From Synechococcaceae bacterium WB4_1_0192 (lineage in GTDB: Bacteria > Cyanobacteriota > Cyanobacteriia > PCC-6307 > Cyanobiaceae): 6,844 nucleotides of DNA. Shown here one piece after another: positions 1 through 4,990 of the stretch. The position numbers and the translations under genes were made by a program. Location: the NCBI GenBank assembly GCA_009926195.1, contig RFPK01000109.1, forward strand, positions 1 to 6,844, read 5' to 3'. Under the pieces are notes generated by a model. The model worked only from the letters and a program-made list of their open reading frames with translations, was not told the DNA's origin and made no database searches. Within the stretch, counting starts at the first letter, position 1. Each line of letters starts with the position of its first letter.

Positions 1-122
1 GAGCCGCCGCCGATCACATGGCGCACGATCTGCTGCTGCGGCCCCCGGAAGCTGCTGTACCCGAACACCTGGCGCAGCACGGTGGCCGGTTGATCGGAGC
101 GGCTGGAGCTGGAGGCGATCAC
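1..122 (-). CDS. recQ: ATP-dependent DNA helicase RecQ, N-terminal fragment (runs off left edge)
   Basis: About 40 N-terminal codons are present and the rest lies beyond position 1. Read on the minus strand, the protein contains VLRQVFGYSSFRGPQQQIV followed by RHVIGGGS. This matches the start of RecQ helicases: the FGY..FR..Q..I block is the adenine-sensing Q motif just before the Walker A strand. RecQ unwinds DNA 3' to 5' in recombination and repair. The frame is closed upstream by a TGA at about 168-170, and there is no ATG after it. The start is therefore a GTG at 120-122, or a second GTG at 78-80 nearer the conserved block; neither has a clear Shine-Dalgarno. The gene is divergent from the permease. 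The family call is fairly secure from the Q motif, but the helicase motifs proper cannot be seen. Confidence 0.82.
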   Translation of the reverse strand, partial: MIASSSSRSDQPATVLRQVFGYSSFRGPQQQIVRHVIGGG

Positions 123-177
123 GGCGATGCGGTGGGGAGCACGGGACCGGCGGACTGGATCCCCCCTTCAGATCTCC

Positions 178-183
178 CACAAT
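178..183 (+). promoter_or_regulatory. Possible -10 box upstream of the ABC permease
   Basis: CACAAT, within CCCACAATGGCGCC, resembles a sigma-70 -10 element and lies about 40 bases before the permease start. The hexamer 17 bases upstream (CTGGAT) is a poor -35. A similar GCCACAGTGGCC stands before purK. This is inference from position and consensus only. Confidence 0.25.
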
Positions 184-222
184 GGCGCCACTGCGGCGGG
201 CACGCCGCCCGTTCGCCCGTCG

Positions 223-1125
223 ATGTCCGATTCCGCTGAGACCACCGGCCTCGCCGTTCGTCCCGCCACCGCCTGGGGCTTCCTGGCGCCCGGCCTGGCG
301 CTGCTCACCCTCTCGGTGCTGATCCCGGCGGCCCTGGCCCTGGTGATCAGCTTCAGCCGCAGCGGGCTGGATGTGAGTGAGCCGCTGCAGTTCATCGGCC
401 TGGCCAACATCCAGCGCCTGCTCGCCGATCCGATGTTCTTCCGGGTGCTGGGCACCACCCTGCTCTATCTGGTCGGTGTGGTGCCGCCGGTGGTGCTGGG
501 CTCCCTGGCCCTGGCGGTGCTGGTGAACCGCCAGCTGCCGGGCATCCACTGGTTCCGCGCCGCCTTCTACACGCCGGTGCTGGTGTCGATCGTGGTGGCA
601 GCCATCGCCTTCCGCTGGCTCTACGCCGAAACCGGCCTGATCAATGGCTGGCTCAGCGCCCTGCTGGGCCCTTCGTTCAGTCCGATCGGCTTCCTCACCA
701 ACCCCCTGCTGGCCCTGCCCGCCGTGATGCTCGTGACCCTCTGGAAGGGACTCGGCTACTACATGGTGATCTTCGTGGCCGGGTTGCAGGGGATTCCCAC
801 GGATCTCTACGAGGCCGCCGAGCTCGATGGCAGCGAGGGCTGGCGCAAGCACCGCGACATCACCCTGCCGCTGCTGCGCCCCTACGTGACCCTGGTGGCC
901 GTGATCTCGGCCATCGCCGCCACCAAGGTCTTCGAGGAGGTGTTCCTGATGACCCAGGGCGGCCCCGCCGATGCCACCCGCACCCTCGTCTATTACGTCT
1001 ACGACCAGGCCTTCGCCGAGCTGGAGATCAGCTACGCCTGCACGGTCGGCCTGGCCCTGTTCGTGATCGTGCTGCTGCTCAGCGCCGTTCGCTACGCCTT
1101 CGCCGCAGACCGGGGTATCGGCTGA
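223..1125 (+). CDS. Sugar-type ABC transporter permease (MalF/UgpA-like, binding-protein-dependent)
   Basis: This is an inner-membrane channel subunit of a carbohydrate ABC importer, 300 residues from the chosen ATG. Six hydrophobic segments can be seen near residues 18-44, 72-102, 113-134, 162-190, 221-243 and 268-292. The cytoplasmic EAA loop that docks on the ATPase is intact: EAAELDG at 197-203 and then I213, L215, P216. The late segment MTQGGPADATRTLVYYVY is typical of MalF/UgpA-type permeases. The frame stays open upstream to 127, but that part would overlap the probable promoter and looks non-coding, so ATG 223 (MSDSAETT) is preferred; it has no strong Shine-Dalgarno. No partner permease, ATPase or binding protein is present here, so the substrate is unknown. 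In cyanobacteria the glucosylglycerol/sucrose (Ggt) transporter is one candidate. The family is secure; the substrate is not. Confidence 0.88.
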   Translation: MSDSAETTGLAVRPATAWGFLAPGLALLTLSVLIPAALALVISFSRSGLDVSEPLQFIGLANIQRLLADPMFFRVLGTTLLYLVGVVPPVVLGSLALAVLVNRQLPGIHWFRAAFYTPVLVSIVVAAIAFRWLYAETGLINGWLSALLGPSFSPIGFLTNPLLALPAVMLVTLWKGLGYYMVIFVAGLQGIPTDLYEAAELDGSEGWRKHRDITLPLLRPYVTLVAVISAIAATKVFEEVFLMTQGGPADATRTLVYYVYDQAFAELEISYACTVGLALFVIVLLLSAVRYAFAADRGIG

Positions 1126-1152
1126 TCTGATCGCGTTGGCCCCGGGAGATGC

Positions 1153-1158
1153 CACAGT
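1153..1158 (+). promoter_or_regulatory. Possible -10 box upstream of purK
   Basis: CACAGT lies within GCCACAGTGGCCGA, which resembles CCCACAATGGCGCC upstream of the permease. If used, transcription would begin near 1165, downstream of the ATG at 1149, making the ATG at 1182 the true purK start. No good -35 is visible, so the call is weak. Confidence 0.2.
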
Positions 1159-1181
1159 GGCCGATTGACCCTGACAGGCGC

Positions 1182-2444
1182 ATGGGCGCTGCGGAGGCAA
1201 TCGGAATCGTCGGCGGCGGGCAACTGGCCTGGATGCTGGCCCAGGCGGCGCAGCGCCAGGGGGTGCAGCTGCACGTGCAGACCCCCGGTGCCCATGATCC
1301 GGCCGTGGCCCTGGCCGCGAGCGTGGTGCAGGCCGATGTGCGCGATGTGGCCGGCACGGCCGAGCTGGCCCGCCGCTGTGGCGCGATCAGCTTTGAGAAC
1401 GAGTGGGTCGATCTCGATGGCCTTGCCCCGCTGGCGGCCTCCGGCGTGCGCTTCCTGCCCAGCCTGGAGGCGCTGCGGCCGCTGGTGTGCAAGCGCAGCC
1501 AGCGGGAGCTGCTGCAGCGCCTGAACCTGCCCTCGCCCCGCTGGTTCCCGCTCGACCAGCTGCAGCAACACTCCCCGGCCGACAGCGCCGCGACGGCCGA
1601 TACGACCGTGCCGGCCACAGACCCGAACCCCGCGTCGCCCGCCGCCGCCTCGGCCACCCCAGCTGCCATCTCCGCAGCCCCGTCCGCCGGGCCGCGCCTG
1701 CCGGAGGGGTTCAGCTATCCCCTGATGGCCAAGGCCGCCAGCGGTGGTTACGACGGCCGCGGCACCGCGGTGCTGCGTGATGACACGGCCCTCGAAGCCT
1801 TGCTGGAGCGGGTGCGCCCGGGCGACTGGATCGTCGAGGAGTTCGTCCGCTTCGAGCAGGAGCTGGCGGTGGTGGCCGCCCGCGACGCCCAGGGCGAGGT
1901 GATGGTGTTCCCGCTGGTGCAGACCCATCAGCACGGCCAGGTGTGTGACTGGGTGCTGGCACCGGTGGAGGCCAGCCATGCCCTGCAGCAGGCGGTGCGC
2001 AACATGGCGGCCTCCCTGCTCACCTCGCTGCAGTACGTGGGGGTGCTGGCGATCGAGTTCTTCGTGACGAACGACGGACTGGTGGCGAACGAGATGGCGC
2101 CGCGCGTGCACAACTCGGGGCACTGGACGATCGACGGCGCGGTGACGAGCCAGTTCGAGAACCGCGCCGCCGCCGATTCCGCTGAGGATCCCGCCACCGC
2201 CACCGCCACGTCCAGCTCCACCGCCTACGCCGAGCAGCGCCAGGCCCTGGCCGCCCTGCCGGAGGCGCAGCTGCACTGGTATGGCAAGGCGGGATCCACG
2301 ATCGGTCGCAAGCTCGGCCACATCACCCTGCTGCTGCGCCAGACCGACGCCGCAGCGCGCCGCCAGGAGGCCATGGAGCGCCTGGCCCAGGTGAGGCAGA
2401 TCTGGCCTCTGCCTCCCGCTGAAGAAGACGGGCAAGGGGCTTAG
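1182..2444 (+). CDS. purK: PurK, N5-carboxyaminoimidazole ribonucleotide synthase (ATP-grasp), with low-complexity segments
   Basis: PurK uses ATP and bicarbonate to carboxylate aminoimidazole ribonucleotide in purine synthesis. Numbered from ATG 1182 (420 residues), GIVGGGQLAWML (8-19) is the N-terminal nucleotide-fold motif. KAASGGYDGRG (184-194) is the ATP-grasp glycine-rich loop. NEMAPRVHNSGHWTIDGAVTSQFE (303-326) holds the metal/phosphate-binding residues, and LHWYGK..GRKLGH (365-380) is near the C-terminus. Two parts are odd. An Ala/Pro/Thr-rich insert spans about 128-172. The stretch after SQFE (327-359) is Ala/Ser/Thr-rich where PurK normally continues HLRA...VMINLLG. The frame is open to ATG 1149, which would add 11 residues; 1182 places GGGQ at the usual distance from the start. 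The permease ends about 56 bases upstream. Identity is secure, but full activity is less so. Confidence 0.93.
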   Translation: MGAAEAIGIVGGGQLAWMLAQAAQRQGVQLHVQTPGAHDPAVALAASVVQADVRDVAGTAELARRCGAISFENEWVDLDGLAPLAASGVRFLPSLEALRPLVCKRSQRELLQRLNLPSPRWFPLDQLQQHSPADSAATADTTVPATDPNPASPAAASATPAAISAAPSAGPRLPEGFSYPLMAKAASGGYDGRGTAVLRDDTALEALLERVRPGDWIVEEFVRFEQELAVVAARDAQGEVMVFPLVQTHQHGQVCDWVLAPVEASHALQQAVRNMAASLLTSLQYVGVLAIEFFVTNDGLVANEMAPRVHNSGHWTIDGAVTSQFENRAAADSAEDPATATATSSSTAYAEQRQALAALPEAQLHWYGKAGSTIGRKLGHITLLLRQTDAAARRQEAMERLAQVRQIWPLPPAEEDGQGA

Positions 2445-2447
2445 GAT
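2419..2447 (+). promoter_or_regulatory. Promoter of ssaA; -10 box overlaps the purK stop codon
   Basis: TAGGAT at 2442-2447 is a good -10 element, and its first three bases are the purK TAG stop. CTGAAG at 2419-2424, 17 bases upstream, is a partial -35 (TGA core). The predicted start, near 2454, coincides with the first bases of the 6S terminal helix. The same TAGGATCC 8-mer precedes clpP at 6770-6777. Confidence 0.55.
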
Positions 2448-2453
2448 CCAACG

Positions 2454-2638
2454 CGGACTGCTGTGTTGGTGACTGCCTTCTACAGTTTTCTGATCTGACT
2501 CCCTTTTCGACTTGGGGCGTCTGTCGCGACAGTGCCGTAGACCGGCCCCGTAGCCGGAAACGAATCTTCGCTTTGACTCCCCTTCTGGTTCATCCAGGTC
2601 GGAATCTGGGGCAGAACGGCACAGCGGTTCACCCTTTT
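2454..2638 (+). ncRNA. ssaA: 6S RNA (ssaA), regulator of RNA polymerase
   Basis: 6S RNA mimics an open promoter and binds sigma-70-type RNA polymerase holoenzyme. The stretch between purK and the DUF2103 gene has no plausible ORF but folds as expected. The ends pair in an unbroken helix, 2455-2468 with 2617-2630 (14 pairs including G-U). It continues as 2473-2479 with 2608-2614. A large central bubble follows, whose 3' side carries a small hairpin (CTGG 2585-2588 with CCAG 2594-2597). Beyond it is an apical stem, 2514-2521 with 2575-2582, with one mismatch, and inner hairpins such as CCGGC/GCCGG at 2542-2557. The length, about 185, and the position beside purK match cyanobacterial 6S RNA as I recall it. 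The 3' end is set at a TTTT run (2634-2637) and is approximate. Confidence 0.83.
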
Positions 2639-2661
2639 CAGTCTGTTGCTGGTGATCGACC

Positions 2662-2940
2662 TCAGCCGCCGATCGCGCCGCTGACCAGCTCCTCCAGGTC
2701 GGGGGCCGCCATTGGGGTGACCACGAACACCTCCTGAGCGGAGCTGCCACGCCGGGCCACCAGCTTCCAGCCACCGGTGATCGGTGTCGACACCCGTAGC
2801 CGCAGCTCCGGCGCCCGACCGCGCACGCGGCAGATCACCGCCGGTGTGATCGTTTCGATCCGCGGATCGCGGGCCAGTCGCTTCAGCACCGGGATCAACC
2901 CCTCCACGTAGGTGCTGTGGGTGATCACGACCCGGCCCAT
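2662..2940 (-). CDS. DUF2103-type small protein (predicted metal-binding, function unknown)
   Basis: A 92-residue soluble protein starting with ATG at 2938-2940. It begins MGRVVITHSTYVEGLIPVL and later reads STPITGGWKLVARRGSSAQE and VFVVTPM. These resemble the recalled DUF2103 family (described as predicted metal-binding), in which an ITHSTY..GLIP.L opening and a GG.KL.AR.G..VQEVF core are typical. His8 and Cys37 are the only obvious metal-ligand candidates, so metal binding is unproven from sequence. No signal peptide or membrane segment is present. It lies 65 bases downstream of clpS on the same strand and may be co-transcribed with it or use its own promoter. Its stop is 24 bases from the end of ssaA, which is convergent. 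The family assignment is moderately sure and the role is unknown. Confidence 0.75.
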   Translation of the reverse strand: MGRVVITHSTYVEGLIPVLKRLARDPRIETITPAVICRVRGRAPELRLRVSTPITGGWKLVARRGSSAQEVFVVTPMAAPDLEELVSGAIGG

Positions 2941-3005
2941 CGACCCGCTGGTACGGCAGGGGCAACCTTAAGGACTCTGCGGGGGCGGCCGATGGCGCTG
3001 ATCCC

Positions 3006-3317
3006 TCAGCAGCGCTCGAGCGGCGCCATCGTCAGCCCTTCGACGGCCAGTTGCTGGTGGTAAAGCTCCGCCTGCTCCAGCGGGCCGCTCCAGACCTCGG
3101 CTGAGCCCTGGCCGTCGATGCGATGGGCCAGATCCCAGGCCCGATCCGGCGTCATGCCGGGAATGTGTCGCACCAGGACCTCCACGACATGCTGAAAGGT
3201 GTTGTGGTCGTCATCGAGAACGATCACGCGGCCGTTGGGATAGGGCGCCCGCACCTGCTGGCGCTCCATCACGGCCTGTCCCCCGGGCTGGGTCCCTGCG
3301 GCATGAATCGCTGGCAT
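3006..3317 (-). CDS. clpS: ClpS-type Clp protease adaptor (ClpS2-like)
   Basis: ClpS delivers N-degron substrates to the ClpC chaperone of the Clp protease. The 103-residue protein has a disordered N-terminus and then the ClpS core: PNGRVIVLDDDHNTFQHVV at about 28-46, HIPGM..DRAWDLAHRIDGQGSAEVW, and the terminal block LEQAELYHQQLAVEGLTMAPLE. The HIPGM and QAELYHQQL wording fits the cyanobacterial second ClpS (ClpS2) better than ClpS1. Compared with E. coli ClpS, the pocket residue Asn34 appears as Asp, Met40 as Phe, and by my alignment His66 as Asp, suggesting altered degron preference. ATG 3317 was chosen for typical length. ATG 3267-3269 (87 residues) has a better purine-rich leader (GGGGGACAGG) and is a real alternative. 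The gene is divergent from petN and upstream of the DUF2103 gene. Confidence 0.87.
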   Translation of the reverse strand: MPAIHAAGTQPGGQAVMERQQVRAPYPNGRVIVLDDDHNTFQHVVEVLVRHIPGMTPDRAWDLAHRIDGQGSAEVWSGPLEQAELYHQQLAVEGLTMAPLERC

Positions 3318-3365
3318 CAGACGACAGAGCTGCAACGACCCCACAGTCTGGCGCCTGGTGCTCGG

Positions 3366-3371
3366 TACACT
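3366..3371 (+). promoter_or_regulatory. -10 box of petN
   Basis: TACACT fits the TAnnnT pattern of sigma-70-type -10 elements. It would start transcription near 3378, about 20 bases before the petN ATG. No clear -35 was found around 3340-3348. It lies in the 79-base gap between divergent clpS and petN. Confidence 0.45.
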
Positions 3372-3396
3372 GCGCCCACAAACACGCACCAAAGCC

Positions 3397-3498
3397 ATGC
3401 TGATCACTGTGGGCTGGGCTGCTCTTGCTGCCACCTTCACCTTCTCGATCGCCATGGTCGTCTGGGGTCGCAACGGCGACGGCACCCTCAACTTCTGA
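3397..3498 (+). CDS. petN: Cytochrome b6f complex subunit PetN (subunit VIII)
   Basis: A 33-residue single-pass membrane protein, MLITVGWAALAATFTFSIAM continuing VVWGRNGDGTLNF. PetN is one of the four small hydrophobic subunits at the edge of the thylakoid cytochrome b6f complex, which passes electrons from plastoquinol to plastocyanin or cytochrome c6. The family runs from about 29 to 33 residues. The W-A-...-F-S-I-A-M/L-V-V-W-G-R-[NS]-G hallmark is nearly invariant and is all present here. The membrane helix covers about residues 3-23, and the charged tail follows. The start is fixed by the family length and by a TACACT -10 box 26 bases upstream. The small membrane protein gene begins 26 bases after the stop, so the two may share a transcript. 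Confidence 0.95.
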   Translation: MLITVGWAALAATFTFSIAMVVWGRNGDGTLNF

Positions 3499-3524
3499 GG
3501 CTCCCGCACACCACCTCTGCACAG

Positions 3525-3698
3525 ATGGATGCCGGCCTGGCCGCTTCTGGCCTCACTCTCAACAACGTGCTGGCCATCGCGGCGGCCGCCCTGCTGGTGT
3601 TCGTGAGCGGTGGTGTTCTCTACCTCTCCACGATTGAGTGGCGCGATCGCCGCCGCCGCCAGCAACCGGTGAACGCATCCGGGCGGCAGCGGCGGTGA
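3525..3698 (+). CDS. Small single-pass membrane protein, function unknown
   Basis: A 57-residue protein with a short polar N-terminus (MDAGLAASG), one hydrophobic segment at about residues 12-35 (NVLAIAAAALLVFVSGGVLYLS), and a strongly basic cytoplasmic-type tail (EWRDRRRRQQ...GRQRR). The basic tail after the helix predicts an N-out, C-in orientation by the positive-inside rule. I do not recognise a named family, though small membrane proteins ending YL...EWRDRRR are, as I recall, common in picocyanobacteria. It sits 26 bases after petN, and its TGA overlaps the likely cofH GTG start (GTGA, 3695-3698), so it is probably translated together with cofH. The arrangement and codon pattern support it as real. 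A link to the b6f complex is only a guess from position. Confidence 0.7.
   Translation: MDAGLAASGLTLNNVLAIAAAALLVFVSGGVLYLSTIEWRDRRRRQQPVNASGRQRR
3643..3650. repeat. HIP1 palindrome
   Basis: GCGATCGC, the Highly Iterated Palindrome of cyanobacteria, occurs exactly once that I could find in the window, inside the small membrane protein gene. A single copy in high-GC DNA is not enrichment; it is noted as a lineage hint only. Confidence 0.4.
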
Positions 3699-4990
3699 TC
3701 CCTGGCCATCCAGCCCTGGCGGGCTGGTCCTGGCAGGAGGCTGGCCAGGTTCTGGTGCCGGTTCCCCCCGCCGTCAGGGCCGCAACCCGTGTCGCTGGGG
3801 CGACGGTTGCCTCACCGGTTGCGTCACCATCCGTTGAGCCCCCACCGGCCTGGGACAGCGAGCAGCAGGGTGCCCTGGAAGCGGCTCTGGCCGCCGATCC
3901 CGCCAGTGCCGCCAGCTTTGATCTGGCCCTGAGGCTGCTTCGACAGCCTGGATCTGCTGCGCTGCGTGATCTGGCCGATCAGCGGCGCCGTGCCCTGGCG
4001 GGTGAGACGGTCACCTATGTGGTGAACCGCAACCTCAACGTCAGCAATCACTGCGTCAAGCACTGCAGTTTCTGCGCCTTCCGCCGTGATCCGGGCCAGG
4101 ACGGTGCCTACTGGCATGGCCGGGACAGCCTGCAGCAGCGCGCCGCTGAAGCCCAGGCCGCCGGTGCCACGGAGCTATGCATCCAGGGTGGGCTCAACCC
4201 GGCCGCTCGCCTCGCTGGCTCGGCCCTTGCCTATCACGTCCAACTGTTGCGCGATTTGGCGGCCGCGGCGCCGGGGGTGCACCTGCACGCGTTCTCGCCC
4301 CAGGAGCTGCTGTTCATCGCCGAGCAGGACGGTTGCAGCCTGGCGCATGTCCTGGAGCAGCTGCAGGCGGCCGGTCTGGGTTCGGTGCCCGGCACCGCCG
4401 CCGAGGTGTTGAGTGAACCGCTGCGCCAGCGTCTCTGCCCCGAGAAGCTCACGGCCCGCCAGTGGTGCGCCGTGATCCTCGAGGTGCATGCAGCGGGCCT
4501 GGCCAGTACGGCCACCCTGCTGGCTGGCCATATCGAGACGCCAGCCGATCGCGCGGCCCATCTGCTGACCCTGGTGGCCCTTCAGCAGCGGGCCTGGCAC
4601 CATCGCCGCAGCGGTTTCAGTGAGTTCGTGCTGCTCCCTTTCATCGCGGCGGGCGCTCCGGCCGTCCTGCGGCAGCGGGTGGGCCGTGATCAGCCCGATC
4701 TGCAGGCGATGCTCACCCTCAGCGCCCAGGCGCGTCTGCTGCTGGGGCGCTGGTTCCGCAACCATCAGCCCAGCTGGGTCAAGCTCACCCTTGCCGGTGC
4801 CACCGAGGCGCTGCGTTGGGGTTGCAACGACCTCGGCGGCACGCTGATGGAGGAGACGATCACCCGCATGGCCGGTGCCACCGGCGGTGTGGCCCAGACC
4901 CCGCAGGCCCTGGAGGCGGCCGCAGCATCCCTGGGCCGTCCCGTGCGGCAACGCACCACCCTCTACGGCGAGCCCCCGTCATGCCCCTGA
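3695..4990 (+). CDS. cofH: CofH, F0 synthase subunit 2 (radical SAM)
   Basis: CofH joins L-tyrosine's 4-hydroxybenzyl group to 5-amino-6-ribitylaminouracil; CofG then closes the ring to F0 (8-hydroxy-5-deazaflavin). From GTG 3695 (431 residues), the [4Fe-4S] cysteines are C120, C124 and C127 in CVKHCSFCAF. YVVNRNLNVSNHC precedes them. CIQGGLNP, LHAFSP.E, SVPGTAAEVL, LAGHIETP, GFSEFVLLPF and NDLGGTLMEE follow, in family order. These match CofH rather than CofG or menaquinone MqnC/E. In cyanobacteria F0 serves as the photolyase antenna, and CofG is not in this window. The N-terminus carries about 55 extra Pro/Ala/Val-rich residues. The frame extends to GTG 3638; GTG 3695 was chosen for its 4-base GTGA overlap with the preceding stop. 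GTG 3755, 14 bases after an AGGAGG, is another possibility. Confidence 0.92.
   Translation: MIPGHPALAGWSWQEAGQVLVPVPPAVRAATRVAGATVASPVASPSVEPPPAWDSEQQGALEAALAADPASAASFDLALRLLRQPGSAALRDLADQRRRALAGETVTYVVNRNLNVSNHCVKHCSFCAFRRDPGQDGAYWHGRDSLQQRAAEAQAAGATELCIQGGLNPAARLAGSALAYHVQLLRDLAAAAPGVHLHAFSPQELLFIAEQDGCSLAHVLEQLQAAGLGSVPGTAAEVLSEPLRQRLCPEKLTARQWCAVILEVHAAGLASTATLLAGHIETPADRAAHLLTLVALQQRAWHHRRSGFSEFVLLPFIAAGAPAVLRQRVGRDQPDLQAMLTLSAQARLLLGRWFRNHQPSWVKLTLAGATEALRWGCNDLGGTLMEETITRMAGATGGVAQTPQALEAAAASLGRPVRQRTTLYGEPPSCP

Noticed and set aside
127..222. Upstream in-frame extension of the permease (32 residues)
   Set aside because: The residues look non-coding, overlap the probable promoter region and are not expected of the permease family.
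227..2187. A 14-base match (CCGATTCCGCTGAG) at 227-240 and again near 2173-2187
   Set aside because: It is short, both copies encode coding-compatible residues in the same genome style, and there is no other repeat structure. Chance is sufficient.
2521..2532. Perfect palindrome CTGTCGCGACAG considered as a protein-binding operator
   Set aside because: It lies inside the 6S RNA apical region, where self-pairing is expected.
1092..2774. Very long open frame (560 codons) on the minus strand opposite purK and ssaA
   Set aside because: Its translation is Gly/Arg/His/Gln-rich with no recognisable domain. It lies antisense to clear PurK motifs and spans the 6S RNA, as expected of high-GC shadow frames.
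2480..2965. Minus-strand frame of 161 codons overlapping the DUF2103 gene and ssaA
   Set aside because: It is a shifted frame of the recognisable DUF2103 protein, with no family motif of its own.
2966..2973. CCTTAAGG palindrome between clpS and the DUF2103 gene
   Set aside because: It is only 8 bases, with no T-run or longer hairpin to support a terminator, and no evidence of a binding site.
4175..4951. 258-codon minus-strand frame opposite cofH
   Set aside because: It is antisense to conserved CofH motifs, and its composition is Gln/Gly/Arg-rich without a domain.
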